This document shows positions 42,284-51,872 of a DNA stretch of 64,000 bases, piece by piece. The notes under the pieces were generated by a model. It searched no databases, had not been told where the DNA came from, and saw only the letters and a list, made by a program, of their open reading frames with translations. The stretch spans positions 1,373,539 to 1,437,538 of the forward strand of contig CAVRHO010000002.1 in assembly GCA_963721065.1 (NCBI GenBank). Direction: 5' to 3'. A program made the position numbers and the translations under genes. Position 1 is the stretch's first letter. The number at the start of each line of letters is the position of its first letter. The stretch is from CAWBLP01 sp963721065 (lineage in GTDB: Bacteria; Pseudomonadota; Alphaproteobacteria; Acetobacterales; Acetobacteraceae).

Positions 42284-43097
42284 ATGCCGAACCTGATGTC
42301 GGCCACACTGTCGTCGGGGCCGTCTGGTGGCCCATTGCTGCGCATCTCGGACGTGCAGATGCGTTTCGGCGGAGTCGTCGCCCTGGGGGGCGTATCGTTC
42401 GACGTTGACTACAGTCAGATCTGTGGACTGATCGGGCCCAACGGATCCGGCAAGACCACGTTGTTCAATTGCATCAGCGGCATCTACCGCTATGTCGCCG
42501 GCGACATCAGCCTGGAAGGCCAGTCGCTGAACGGCGTGCCGCGGCACCGCATGGCAGGCCTGGGCATTGGCCGCACCTTCCAGAACGTGGCGCTGTTCCG
42601 GCCACTGTCGGTGCGGGACAACATCCTGGTGGGCGGGCATCACCAGGGCCGCTCCGGCTTCCTGGCCAACGCGCTGCGCCTTCCCGTGGTCCACCGGGAG
42701 GAGCGGGACTCCACCGCTCGGCTGGACGATCTGCTGGACCTGCTGGACCTGCGCGACCTGGCATCCGTGCCGGCCGGCAGCCTGCCGTTCGGCACGCAGA
42801 AGCGGGTGGAACTGGCCCGCGCGCTGATCGGAAACCCCAAGCTGCTGCTGCTGGACGAACCCGCCGGCGGGCTGAACCACGGCGAGGTGGACGAACTGGC
42901 CGACCTGCTGCGCAGCATCCGCGCCCATTTCAACATGAGTATCCTGCTGGTCGAGCATCACATGAATCTGGTGATGCGACTGTCCGACAAGGTGGTGGCG
43001 CTGGAGCTGGGCAAGAAGATCGCCGACGGCACGCCGGACGAGGTGCGCAACGAACCTGAAGTGATACGCGCCTATCTGGGCGATTCGGAGACGCAGA

Positions 43098-43114
<17 letters not shown>
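42284..43114 (+). CDS. livG: Branched-chain amino acid ABC transporter ATP-binding protein LivG
   Basis: 276 residues from ATG 42284; ATG 42296 is equally good. Walker A GLIGPNGSGKTTLFNCISG, Q-loop IGRTFQNVALFRPLSV, Walker B LLLLDEPAGGLNH and the ABC signature region in a variant form (LPFGTQKRVELARAL, typical of LivG), then H-loop LLVEHHMNLVM. It supplies ATP energy for uptake of branched-chain amino acids or related substrates. It overlaps livF (43098) by 17 bases. Confidence 0.93.
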
Positions 43115-43808
<694 letters not shown>

Positions 43809-43932
43809 CGGGATGCGGACCGGTACCGCCCGCCCCCTGTGCCCGGCCCCCGCCCACGCGGGGAAAGGCGGCCGCGCCGCGCCGTCACCGGGCCTTTTCA
43901 ACGCAGCATCGCAGAGCTGAAGGAAATCGAAC

Positions 43933-44802
43933 GTGCAGGGTTTTTTGCACCAGGTCCTTTCCGGCATCGCCAGCGGCGGGATCTATGCCAGCGTCGCACT
44001 CGCGCTGGTGATGATCTACCAGGCGACCCATCACGTGAACTTCGCCCAGGGCGAGATGGCGACGTTCTCCACCTACATCGCCCTGACGCTGATCAATGCC
44101 GGCTTCCCGTACTGGGTGGCGTTCCTGATCACCATCGTCGTGTCCTTCATTATCGGCGCGATGATCGAGCGGGTGCTGATGCGGCCGATGCAGGATGCAC
44201 CGGTCTTATCCAGCGTGGGCATATTCATCGGCTTGATGCTGATCATCAACAGTTGCAGCGGCTGGTTCTTCGACTTCACCATCAAGACCTTCCCCTCACC
44301 GTTCCCCGGGCACACCATGCTGGGCGGGTATGTGTCCGGCCATGAGCTGGGGTCCACCGCACTGACACTGGCGGTGCTGCTGGCGGTGTACCTGTTCTTC
44401 CGCCACACCAAGCTGGGGCTGGCGATGCGGGCCGCGGCGTTCAACCCGACCTCCTCCCGCCTGGTGGGCGTGCGGGTGGGATGGATGCTGGCGCTGGGCT
44501 GGGGGCTGGCGGCGGCGATCGGCGCGGTGGCCGGGATGATGGTGGCGCCCATCGTCTTCCTGGACCCCAACATGATGGCCGGTATCCTGCTGTATGCCTT
44601 CGCCGGCGCGCTGCTGGGCGGCATCGACAATCCTCTGGGCGCGGTGATCGGCGGCTTCGCCGTCGGCGTGCTGGAGAATATCGGCGGCGCGTACCTGGTG
44701 GGCACCGAGCTGAAGCTGACCCTGGCGCTGGTCATCATCGTCGCCGTCCTTGTGGTGAAACCGTCCGGCCTGATGGGTCGCGCCGTCCTGAGCAGGGTGT
44801 AA
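43933..44802 (+). CDS. livH: Branched-chain amino acid ABC transporter permease LivH
   Basis: 289 residues from GTG 43933 with AGGAAA upstream, 124 bp after livF. About eight membrane segments. Family blocks are LSGIASGGIYASVALALVMI, HHVNFAQGEMATFSTYIAL, IIGAMIERVLMRP, and the EAA-like MRAAAFNPTSSRLVGVRVGW. It ends VLVVKPSGLMGR, as usual for LivH. The livM start follows by four bases. Confidence 0.94.
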   Translation: MQGFLHQVLSGIASGGIYASVALALVMIYQATHHVNFAQGEMATFSTYIALTLINAGFPYWVAFLITIVVSFIIGAMIERVLMRPMQDAPVLSSVGIFIGLMLIINSCSGWFFDFTIKTFPSPFPGHTMLGGYVSGHELGSTALTLAVLLAVYLFFRHTKLGLAMRAAAFNPTSSRLVGVRVGWMLALGWGLAAAIGAVAGMMVAPIVFLDPNMMAGILLYAFAGALLGGIDNPLGAVIGGFAVGVLENIGGAYLVGTELKLTLALVIIVAVLVVKPSGLMGRAVLSRV

Positions 44803-44806
44803 GCCG

Positions 44807-45818
44807 ATGAGCGAGCAACAGACTCTTCCGGCCACCGGACTGGCCCGGGCCCCGGCCGAGCGGAGCGGGACAAGCTGGGCGCCGTGGCTGGTGGTGGCGC
44901 TGGTGGTGGCGCTGGCCGTGGTGCCCACCGTCAGCTTCAGCAGCTATCGCCTGTTCCAGTTGACCATGGTGGAGATCTACGCCCTGGCGGTGCTGGGGCT
45001 GTCGCTGCTGACCGGGTTCAACGGGCAGATCTCCCTGGGGCACGGGGCGTTCTATGCCATCGGCGCCTATACCACCGCGGTGCTGATGTACAACTACGAC
45101 GTGCCGTACTGGGCCACCATCCCGGTGGCCGCGGTGGTGTGCGCGATCGTGGGGTTCCTGATCGGGCTGCCGGCGCTGCGGCTGGGCGGGCTGTACCTGG
45201 CGCTGACCACCTTCGCCCTGGCCGTGGCCGTGCCGCAGATCCTGAAGCTGAACGTGTTGCAGGGGCTGACCGGCGGCGTGCAGGGCCTGGTGATCGACCG
45301 GCCGGACCCGCCGTTCGGGCTGGGACTGTCGCACCGACCAGTGGCTGTACCTGTTCTGCCTGGGAATCGTCGTGGTGCTGTACGTGGTCGCGTGGAACAT
45401 CGTGCGCGGCCGGGTGGGGCGGGCGATGATGGCGGTGCGCGACCATGCGGTGGCCGCCGAGTCCATGGGCATCAACCTGGCGCTGATGAAGACCCGCACC
45501 TTCGCGGTCAGCGCGCTGTTCACCGGGATCGCCGGCGCGCTGAGTGCCATCGTGGTGGCGTATGTCGCGCCCGACAGCTTCAACTTCCTGCTGTCGATCA
45601 CGCTGTTCGTGGGGCTGGTGGCCGGTGGGGTGAACTCCATCCCCGGGACCATCATCGGCGCGCTGTTCGTGGAGTTCGTGCCCAACTGGGCGGGCGATCT
45701 GTCCAAGGCGGCGCCGGGCGCGATCTATGGCGCGCTGCTGATCGCCATGCTGTTCCTGATGCCGAAGGGTGCGGGCGGGGCGCTGACCGCGGGCTGGCGG
45801 CGGCTGACGCGGCGGTAA
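44807..45818 (+). CDS. livM: Branched-chain amino acid ABC transporter permease LivM (frame shifts near 45331)
   Basis: Second permease subunit. Frame 1 (from ATG 44807) reads the LivM N-half: LGLSLLTGFNGQISLGHGAF, YTTAVLMYNYDVPYWATIPV, LRLGGLYLALTTFALAVAVP. Near 45331 it leaves the family sequence. The next frame reads TDQWLYLFCLGIVVVLYVVA, then MMAVRDHAVAAESMGIN (EAA loop) and on to 45818. Removing one C from CTGTCGCACCGACCAG joins them; the total of 1012 is one above a multiple of three. Corrected length is about 336 residues, normal. Probably a sequence error. If real, the transporter would lack half of its permease. Confidence 0.88.
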
Positions 45819-45914
45819 CCGCCGCCCGGGGCTCGGGCGGGCGCGAATCGGTAGGGCGGGGTCGGGCAGTGTCCGGCCCCGTTTCTGTCTGAGGCGTGCG
45901 GCGGGGCGGCGCCA

Positions 45915-46793
45915 TCAGGGCGGGCGGGGCACCGCCGGCACCAGGCCGGGCGGCGCGTGCGGCAGTGCAGTCGCCCGGCTGGGCAGTGCCGGCGGCAGTG
46001 CGGGCCCCGGGCCGGGTGGTGCCGGCGGCAGTGCGGGGGCGGCCGGCGGCTCGCCGATGCGGAAGCCGACCAGGCGGCGGATGCCGTCGCGGGTGGGCTC
46101 CGGCCAGCCGAGCGCGGGGTTGCGGTCGGCTTCGGTGTTGCAGAACCGGGTTTCGCGGCGGCGGAGTTCCTGCATCAGCTTCGGCAGGTTGCCGCGGTAC
46201 CACATCATGGCCGACGACAGCGCGAGCCAGAACCCTCCGTCACACAGCCGGGGGGAGACACCCAGGTCGTGGCAGATATCCGCCAGCGTCGCGCCGACCG
46301 GGCGGCGGCGGAGCTGTTCGCGGAGCTGCGCCACGGTGGGCAGCGCGTCGGGGTCCGGCGCGGCGTTCGGGTCCGGGCGGCGGACCGGCTGGGGGCGGGG
46401 CGGTGGCGGCGGCGGGCCGCGCCGGGCTGCGGCGCCTGGGCCGGGGGTGCGGGGCGATCCGGCGGGCGGCGGGGCTTGAAGAACACCAGGTCGCGGCCGC
46501 GCGCGGCCCGGGCCAGCAGCACCTGTTCCAGCGCCATGCAGCGCAGCAGGCCGCGGGCGAGCCGAGCGCGGATCGCGGGCAGGCGGGCGGTGCCGAAGAA
46601 CTGGGCGATGTTGCAGAACCCGCGGGCGGCGGCTCGGCGGTCCAGCGTTTCGGCCAGAGTGGAGGCCGTAGCCGATGAGGATGTGGAGGATGGCGAGGAC
46701 GTCGGCGATGTTCTGCGGCAGCGGCTTGCCGGGCCGGGCCTTTGGGGGACCGGGGCGGGGAGAGGCGGCGGCGGTGTGGGCCGGTGCGTCCAT
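45915..46793 (-). CDS. Uncharacterised Pro/Arg-rich protein with two ordered segments (internal frame changes)
   Basis: The frame is open from ATG 46793 to 45915, but coding signal moves between frames. Residues about 25-45 (LPQNIADVLAILHILIGYGL) look ordered. From about 46658 the convincing sequence is one base off (LAETLDRRAAARGFCNIAQF, then LRCMALEQVLLARAARGRDL). From about 46440 the original frame is good again (LPTVAQLREQLRRRPVGATL, LADICHDLGVSPRLCDGGFW, MMWYRGNLPKLMQELRRRET). Single-base differences at both places would restore one protein of about 290 residues. A helix-turn-helix-like LADICHDLGVSPRLCD might bind DNA; this is a guess. I know no named family for it. Confidence 0.55.
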   Translation of the reverse strand: MDAPAHTAAASPRPGPPKARPGKPLPQNIADVLAILHILIGYGLHSGRNAGPPSRRPRVLQHRPVLRHRPPARDPRSARPRPAALHGAGTGAAGPGRARPRPGVLQAPPPAGSPRTPGPGAAARRGPPPPPPRPQPVRRPDPNAAPDPDALPTVAQLREQLRRRPVGATLADICHDLGVSPRLCDGGFWLALSSAMMWYRGNLPKLMQELRRRETRFCNTEADRNPALGWPEPTRDGIRRLVGFRIGEPPAAPALPPAPPGPGPALPPALPSRATALPHAPPGLVPAVPRPP

Positions 46794-46961
46794 AGTTGGT
46801 ATTTCTAACTAACTCGGGTGCGGCGAGGCAAGCGAATTCGTTTCCGGGCCGCGGGGACGGGGCGGTTCGGCAACGTTGCGGGGTGGACGGGGAACGACCG
46901 GCAGCCTGTTGGGTGGCGCCGACCGCCAGCGCTCTACCGGCGATCAGTATCCCGCCTGGGT

Positions 46962-47312
46962 TCAGGGTGGCCGGCGGAGAGTGGGGCGCGGAATGCTGAC
47001 GGTGGTGTAGCTTCCGGGCGTGGCGGCTTCGATCGCCTCGACCACCAGGTCAAGGTGGTTCCGCAGAACCGGCCACGCCCCGGTGGTGAGCTCGATCAGA
47101 GCGATGCGCCTGCCCGAGAGGTTCTGCTGGTAGCGGATGTTGCGATCGCACGTGATCATGATGGCGAACCCGGCCTGCTGGGCGGCGCTGATCAGCGTGC
47201 CATTTTCGAGTTCCGCCCAGCCCATGCTGCGGGCCGGGACGATCTCGTATCGGGTCAAATGGCGGCGCAGCCCAAGCGGCGCGTTCTGGTCCAGCAGGAT
47301 GCGGGTCGGCAC
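46962..47312 (-). CDS. DUF5615-like PIN-fold toxin of a toxin-antitoxin pair
   Basis: 116 residues from GTG 47312. It begins TRILLDQNAPLGLRRHL and has AAQQAGFAIMITCDRNIRYQ and GRRIALIEL, the Asp-bearing pattern of the DUF5615/Mut7-C-like PIN superfamily of RNase toxins. It lies 6 bases after a DUF433-type antitoxin gene, the usual partner and order. Ribonuclease activity is inferred from the family, not shown. Confidence 0.75.
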   Translation of the reverse strand: MPTRILLDQNAPLGLRRHLTRYEIVPARSMGWAELENGTLISAAQQAGFAIMITCDRNIRYQQNLSGRRIALIELTTGAWPVLRNHLDLVVEAIEAATPGSYTTVSIPRPTLRRPP

Positions 47313-47318
47313 GCGGTA

Positions 47319-47558
47319 TCAGAGATGCGGCTGGGGATGACGGATGTGCGTCTGCGCATAGTCGATGATGCGCCTGGCGCGGTCTGCGCCGAGGCCGTCG
47401 TAGATCTCTTCGCCGATTTCGTCCGGGGTGGCGCCGGCGTTGAAGTTCTCGATGATCCCGTCGGCCAGGATGCGGGTGCGCTTCACCACCCAGGCACCGG
47501 AACAGCGCCCGGATACCTGCTCCACCTCCTCACACTGCGACCAGTCGATGTCGGGCAT
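47319..47558 (-). CDS. DUF433-family antitoxin
   Basis: 79 residues from ATG 47558, which has GGAGG six bases upstream; the open frame extends further but only this start has a ribosome site. DUF433 pattern: SGAWVVKRTRILADGIIENF and AGATPDEIGEEIYDGLGADR, then RRIIDYAQTH. Proteins of this family carry a small helix-turn-helix domain and pair with PIN-type toxins, as here. Confidence 0.8.
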   Translation of the reverse strand: MPDIDWSQCEEVEQVSGRCSGAWVVKRTRILADGIIENFNAGATPDEIGEEIYDGLGADRARRIIDYAQTHIRHPQPHL

Positions 47559-47691
47559 GGCAACCTCCGGTGTGGAGATAATAGCAGAAAGCGGTGAGAG
47601 GAGGGGGGCGCTGGGTCGGCGGGGTGGGGGCGGGTGGTCCGGTCCGGGGGAGCGACGCCGGGGCCGGGGGGCTTCAGGGTCTGGTAAGGTT

Positions 47692-47739
47692 AAGCATTTA
47701 ACACGGAGGACGCGGAGGGCCACGGAGGGCCACGGAGCT
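47692..47739 (+). repeat. 48-bp terminal inverted repeat, left arm
   Basis: Begins AAGCATTTAACACGGAG and is built internally from repeats of CCACGGAG. It pairs with 48124-48171 at 43 of 48 positions; all five differences are G in this arm versus A in the other. It ends 7 bases before the GxxExxY start codon. Confidence 0.9.
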
Positions 47740-47746
47740 TGTTGGC

Positions 47747-48121
47747 ATGCTGATGGCGGGGGAGCTGACCGAGCGGGTGATCGGGCTTGCGATCGCGGTG
47801 CACCGGGGGACGGGGCCGGGGCTGCTGGAATCCGTCTATGAGGCGTGCCTGTGCCATGAGCTGGAACAGGCGGGGCTTGGGTTTGAGCGGCAGGTCGGCA
47901 TTGCGGTTGCCTACAAGGGGGTGCGGCTGGACGAGGGGTTTCGTGCGGACATCCTGGTGGAGCGGCAACTGATCGTGGAAGTCAAAGCCGTGGCCGCCAT
48001 CGTGCCGGCGCACGAGGCGCAGCTTCTGACGTATCTGCGGATGAGCGGCCTGCGCCTGGGCCTGCTGTTCAATTTCCACGCCAGGCTGTTGAAGGATGGC
48101 CTCCGGCGGTTGGTGGTCTGA
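47747..48121 (+). CDS. GxxExxY family protein (PD-(D/E)XK nuclease-like)
   Basis: 124 residues from ATG 47747; ATG 47753 is an alternative. Family motif GLLESVYEACLCHEL (GxxExxY, residues about 25-31). FRADILVERQLIVEVKAVAA carries the D...ExK of a PD-(D/E)XK nuclease fold (near 68-82). It ends with AQLLTYLRMSGLRLGLLFNF, also typical. The function of this widespread family is unknown. It sits exactly between two 48-bp inverted repeats, so gene plus repeats look like one transferable cassette of about 480 bp. Confidence 0.9.
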   Translation: MLMAGELTERVIGLAIAVHRGTGPGLLESVYEACLCHELEQAGLGFERQVGIAVAYKGVRLDEGFRADILVERQLIVEVKAVAAIVPAHEAQLLTYLRMSGLRLGLLFNFHARLLKDGLRRLVV

Positions 48122-48123
48122 AC

Positions 48124-48171
48124 AGCTCCGTGGCTCTCCGTGGTCCTTCGTGTTCTCCGTGTTAAATGCTT
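48124..48171 (-). repeat. 48-bp terminal inverted repeat, right arm
   Basis: Reverse complement of the left arm with five G/A differences; it starts three bases after the GxxExxY stop codon. It is followed by a short T-run and could also act as a Rho-independent terminator if paired with the left arm. Confidence 0.9.
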
Positions 48172-48408
48172 TTTTAAGGCAGAACGAGCGCCGCGGACGG
48201 TGGGATGGAGGAATTCCTCGCTCGCGCTCGGCAAGCCCTCTTACCATTGGAATCGTGCATTGCGGAATTCCCGCAGCCACATTCGACCGCCCGTGCCCAT
48301 GTAACTGGCGTCCATCCATCTTGAGAGATGTGGGCCGCACAGGCCTGAGGAGCAATCGACGAACCCAAGCGTTCGCTGCCGGACTCCGGATGTCGATTTC
48401 AACGGCCG

Positions 48409-49387
48409 CTACGTCGGGAAATTTACAGTTTGTAAATGGCGACCCATGTAGCCAATTTCAATCACCGGCGTCGTCTCATGAACGAGAATGTGGATCCGAT
48501 ATAGCTTATCGACCCACACATGCTCTTCGAACATCGTGATCTTGCCTTCGGAATTTGGAAAGTTTCGCTCCTCACCATAGTTCTTCATAGTTTGCTCTGT
48601 TTCCGGCTTGATGCCATGACGCTTCTTTTCCTCCCGCGAGAGAAACCTCCTTTAATCCTACGTTCTTCGACAGTTCATCAAGCTCTGCAAGACGTTTGAA
48701 CGCCAAGCTCAAGGTCTTAGCACTAAACCGTCTAACGTGCGCCTCGACATCCTGGCCAAAACGAAGATTTGGAAAACACTCGTGTCGGAGGGCGTCGAAA
48801 TTTCGGGCAGTGAGGTGCCTTCGCTTGTCGCTCAATCGGCGCCGGGCGACCGCAGGTCCGTTGACTGGATTGCTAATATGATCGAAGATTAATGAACGGG
48901 CAATTTGTAGATCAACAAAGCCCATCTGGTCGCATTCCAAATCGGCGGTCCTGCAGAGACTACCCAGAACGGCATCTGTCAGGGCACATTGGGCTGCGTC
49001 CATTCCTGCTGCCTGAACAGCGGGAAAAGTAGCTTCGAGCCCAGGGGCCGGGCTATCGATCTGGCAACTCAGCAACTGCTCAAGGTGCTCGTCGCCGAGT
49101 CCAGCGTCCGTGGGTGCCATGCGCTGCAGCTCGCCGAAGAACGCTGCTACATCATGCCGTTCTTTAGTTTCATAGAACCCGAATGCGATCTCGGCGAACG
49201 TCTGCGGAGGCGCGTCCCCATCACCCGCCACTACCGGAACCGTCCAAAGGTCATCATGCGAGCGAAGCACTATATCATCAAGGCACGCAAGACCCCGTAG
49301 GAGCGCTTCAATGTCGTCGCCAGCTTGTTCACCGTCGCTGGAATAGAGCGGTGTTAGAGACGCTCTATTGATCACTACGTCTACCAT
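48409..49387 (-). CDS. Third gene of the DUF262/DUF3696 module, unknown protein (frame shifts near 48645)
   Basis: Begins ATG 49387 (MVDVVINRASLTPLYSSDGE), 8 bases after the end of the ATPase gene. The first frame stops at 48572. One base off, the sequence continues well from about 48645 (LSREEKKRHGIKPETEQTMK, NYGEERNFPNSEGKITMFEE, HVWVDKLYRIHILVHETTPV) to TAG 48409. The combined length of 979 is one above a multiple of three, giving about 325 residues. Features: an acidic N-half, SLIFDHISNPVNGPAVARRR, and a basic helical part. I recognise no domain. Codon use and base composition are lower in GC than the chromosome. Its place in the operon suggests it acts with the ATPase and DUF262 protein. 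Confidence 0.7.
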
Positions 49388-49395
49388 AGATATTA

Positions 49396-50535
49396 CTATG
49401 ACCGAGGGCGAATGAGGGCAGAAGTATTACGCCGATGTTCGTCAAAAAAGCCTGCCGGCCACTCGCTCAAACGGCCATCCGAGTTTATTGTCGGTGTTAC
49501 CACGTTACGACTCCCTTCTCTCGCTCGAAATAATGGAATGTAGCATTCCCAGGCGTGAGCACTCCCGCGCGGACTTCCAACCGTGCCCCATCCATTACAT
49601 TATCACTGTGGGTCTCAACGATAACTTGGCAGCCATCTGCTGCCGCCCGTGCACACAACTGGCCCAACCGCGTTGTCCCCGGGGATGCATGTGAGCTTCC
49701 GGATTTTCTATCAGTAGGAGCGCCCCTGGCGGGGCAGAGAGGAGCGCTGTCAAGACTGGTAATGTATAGCTCAGACCGAATCCGACATTTGTGGCACGAA
49801 ACGCTCTGGTCTGGGTATCCATTGGCCGATCAAACGCGAAACCGGAAATCATCAGATCAGCCGCGCGCACCTCTTGTAGCTCTAGGTGAGCTCCCGGGCT
49901 TATTTCCTGTAGCCAATGATCGACTTGGTCAACCAGACGCTCAGGAACACCTCTCACAAATCGTGCATCTCCAGGCTTCAAAAGGATGCTTTTGCCGAAT
50001 CTTGACAGGAAATGAAGCGTATACTCACCGGATTTCCCGATATCAAATTCTGCCACACTGCTGTCTGACATTGGCATAAATTTGCGTGGTCCTGAGCGTT
50101 CGGCACAAAGGTACTGGAAGCTTCCCCCTGTTCCAAGTAAGGCACTCGCCGTGCAATCTTGCAGCGGAAGCGGAGTTATCGGCACTGGGACTTAGCCGAT
50201 AGGCGGCTTCATCCCGTGACATTATCGTCAAGGTGAACTGTGAACCTGAAATGTATTGACGCGTCACCATGTTCGAGCGCGATGCAGATCTCGTCTGATT
50301 TGGCATCTGAAAAAAGCAGATCACTCGCTGTCCCTATCTCCGTCAGAGAGCCATTCAAGGTTAGCCGCCCTCCTTCGAGTTCTCCGGACTGATACGATTG
50401 CCGGAGTAATAAAAGGCTCTGGATAAGGCTGCTCTTCCCAACCCCATTCAGACCGGCCAGCAGGGTGAATGCCCGGAAAGGCACCTGCACTTCCTTAAAG
50501 GCCTTGAAGTTTTTTAAGTGAATGTTTCCTATCAT
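49396..50535 (-). pseudogene. DUF3696-type AAA ATPase (OLD/RecF-like), frame disrupted in four places
   Basis: ATG 50535 overlaps the DUF262 stop (ATGA). N-terminus: IHLKNFKAFKEVQVPFRAFT, Walker A LLAGLNGVGKSSLIQSLLLL. Then the frame changes near 50211-50230, near 50186, near 49665 and near 49500. Fixing each by one base gives the family sequence: RDEAAYRLSPVPITPLPLQD, VGFGLSYTLPVLTALL, Walker B LLLIENPEAHMHPRGQ, VIVETHSDNVMDG and the DUF3696 tail INSDGRLSEWPAGFF ending at TAG 49396. Two changes are +1 and two are -1, so total length stays a multiple of three (about 379 residues). Sequence errors or real decay are both possible. Confidence 0.78.
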
Positions 50536-51674
50536 TGTAGCAGCCCCGACAGTAGTTTCTCGATTGCGCTGAAGCGTTTATGCACCCTCACCCGATCCCC
50601 TGTCGAGGAGGTGATAGATGCCAGAAACTCGCTATCTGCCATCAGATCAACAAGTTCATGCACGACCTCGTTTCGCCGGTTGGCCAACCGATGTATTTCA
50701 TCGTCAGAAAGACGTGCAAAATTGACCGACGTGGCCTCGAAGAGAGCCTTGCTAACCGGCCCTCGACGTCCGTCCACCTCAAAAAATTTGCGAAATGCAT
50801 AGCGCCCAAGGATGTCACTGGCCGCCCCCATTGCACGCTCAAAGGATCGTTGCAATGCATCTCGTTCCGCCGCCGTCATTCGGCTTATGGCATGCATCGC
50901 CTGGAGAATGAAAGAGTTGAGGTCGGTGTCGCGATAGGCCGAGTAAGGCTGGATGGAGAAGGCACAGAAGCGTGCCACGCATTCCTGCGCGTCGAGGCGG
51001 GTGTCGCGGACCGTTCCTCCTGTCGCGTTACGAAAGCTATCGCTACCTGCAAGCGCCTGTAGAAATGGCCGCACAGGCCCCTTAACAAGAGCGTTCCGGA
51101 TTTCTTGAGCGCTCAGCGGTTCGCCGCCAGTATTTATTCTCTTGAAGATATTGATCATAACGTCTTCTGGAGTGCCGGGTTCAATAATGTGAATTAGAAT
51201 TACGGTCTCCTCGATTCGGCGCTGTAGTTGCCTCGGGAAGCTGGTCGAAATTCCTTCCCTCCAAATCTTTGAGGTATTCAAGCGCGGTGAGTGGAAACTG
51301 ATTATTAGTAAAATCGCTAATCGTCGTAAGGCGTTGCAGGCCATCCACAACTGCCCAATCGTCGTTCGCTGCGGCGGAGACGTAAAAGACCGGAAGCGGG
51401 ATACGGAGAAGAAGAAATCGATGAGTTGCGCCTTCTTCGGCTGAGACCAGACACGCGCACGCCTTTGGAATTCAGGGGCGAGATCAATCTCTCCGTGCGA
51501 AATGCGCTTCAGAACCAAATCGAGGGAACGCGGTTCCGTCCGCACCTTTATCTTTTCGGGATTGAACGGTTTGCTGATGATGCCGACATCTTCCCGTGCA
51601 AACCCTTCCTCGTCGGCAATGTCGCCGGCCATACTGCCGTTTGGATCTAGGGGAAAATCGTCGTCCTGTGACAT
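50532..51674 (-). CDS. DUF262 domain protein (GmrSD/ParB-like family), middle of domain out of frame
   Basis: 380 residues; one open frame from ATG 51674 to 50532. The family N-domain starts DLVLKRISHGEIDLAPEFQR and RARVWSQPKKAQLID. Between about 51415 and 51235 the translated frame is nonsense. One base over it reads LRIPLPVFYVSAAANDDWAV and VVDGLQRLTTISDFT, the DGxQRLT motif of DUF262, then LKDLEGRNFDQLP. The proper frame resumes with RQLQRRIEETVILIHIIEPG, INIFKRINTGGEPLSAQEIR. Two opposite single-base changes therefore mask each other. DUF262 proteins include NTPase/nuclease subunits of anti-phage enzymes such as GmrSD and BrxU. It is first of a three-gene overlapping operon. Confidence 0.8.
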   Translation of the reverse strand: MSQDDDFPLDPNGSMAGDIADEEGFAREDVGIISKPFNPEKIKVRTEPRSLDLVLKRISHGEIDLAPEFQRRARVWSQPKKAQLIDFFFSVSRFRSFTSPPQRTTIGQLWMACNALRRLAILLIISFHSPRLNTSKIWREGISTSFPRQLQRRIEETVILIHIIEPGTPEDVMINIFKRINTGGEPLSAQEIRNALVKGPVRPFLQALAGSDSFRNATGGTVRDTRLDAQECVARFCAFSIQPYSAYRDTDLNSFILQAMHAISRMTAAERDALQRSFERAMGAASDILGRYAFRKFFEVDGRRGPVSKALFEATSVNFARLSDDEIHRLANRRNEVVHELVDLMADSEFLASITSSTGDRVRVHKRFSAIEKLLSGLLQ

Positions 51675-51872
51675 CAGATGGCGCTCTCACACTACACACA
51701 GAAGGCTAGACGCCACCTTACCGTGCCGGGGAATGTGGACAAAGCGGATTTCTGGCGTGAGCAAGACGGCTATCGTGGGTCGTACGTGAGCCGTGGCCGC
51801 TGCGGTGTGGTTAGCTTCTTGCGAGATATCCCTCCGACTCCGACTCGCCCCCATCCGTGCTATCCTCCCCCC

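Noticed and set aside
48178..48408. Possible small gene between the GxxExxY cassette and the module
   Set aside because: Only short frames without start signals. The minus-strand C-terminal part of module gene 3 begins at 48409.
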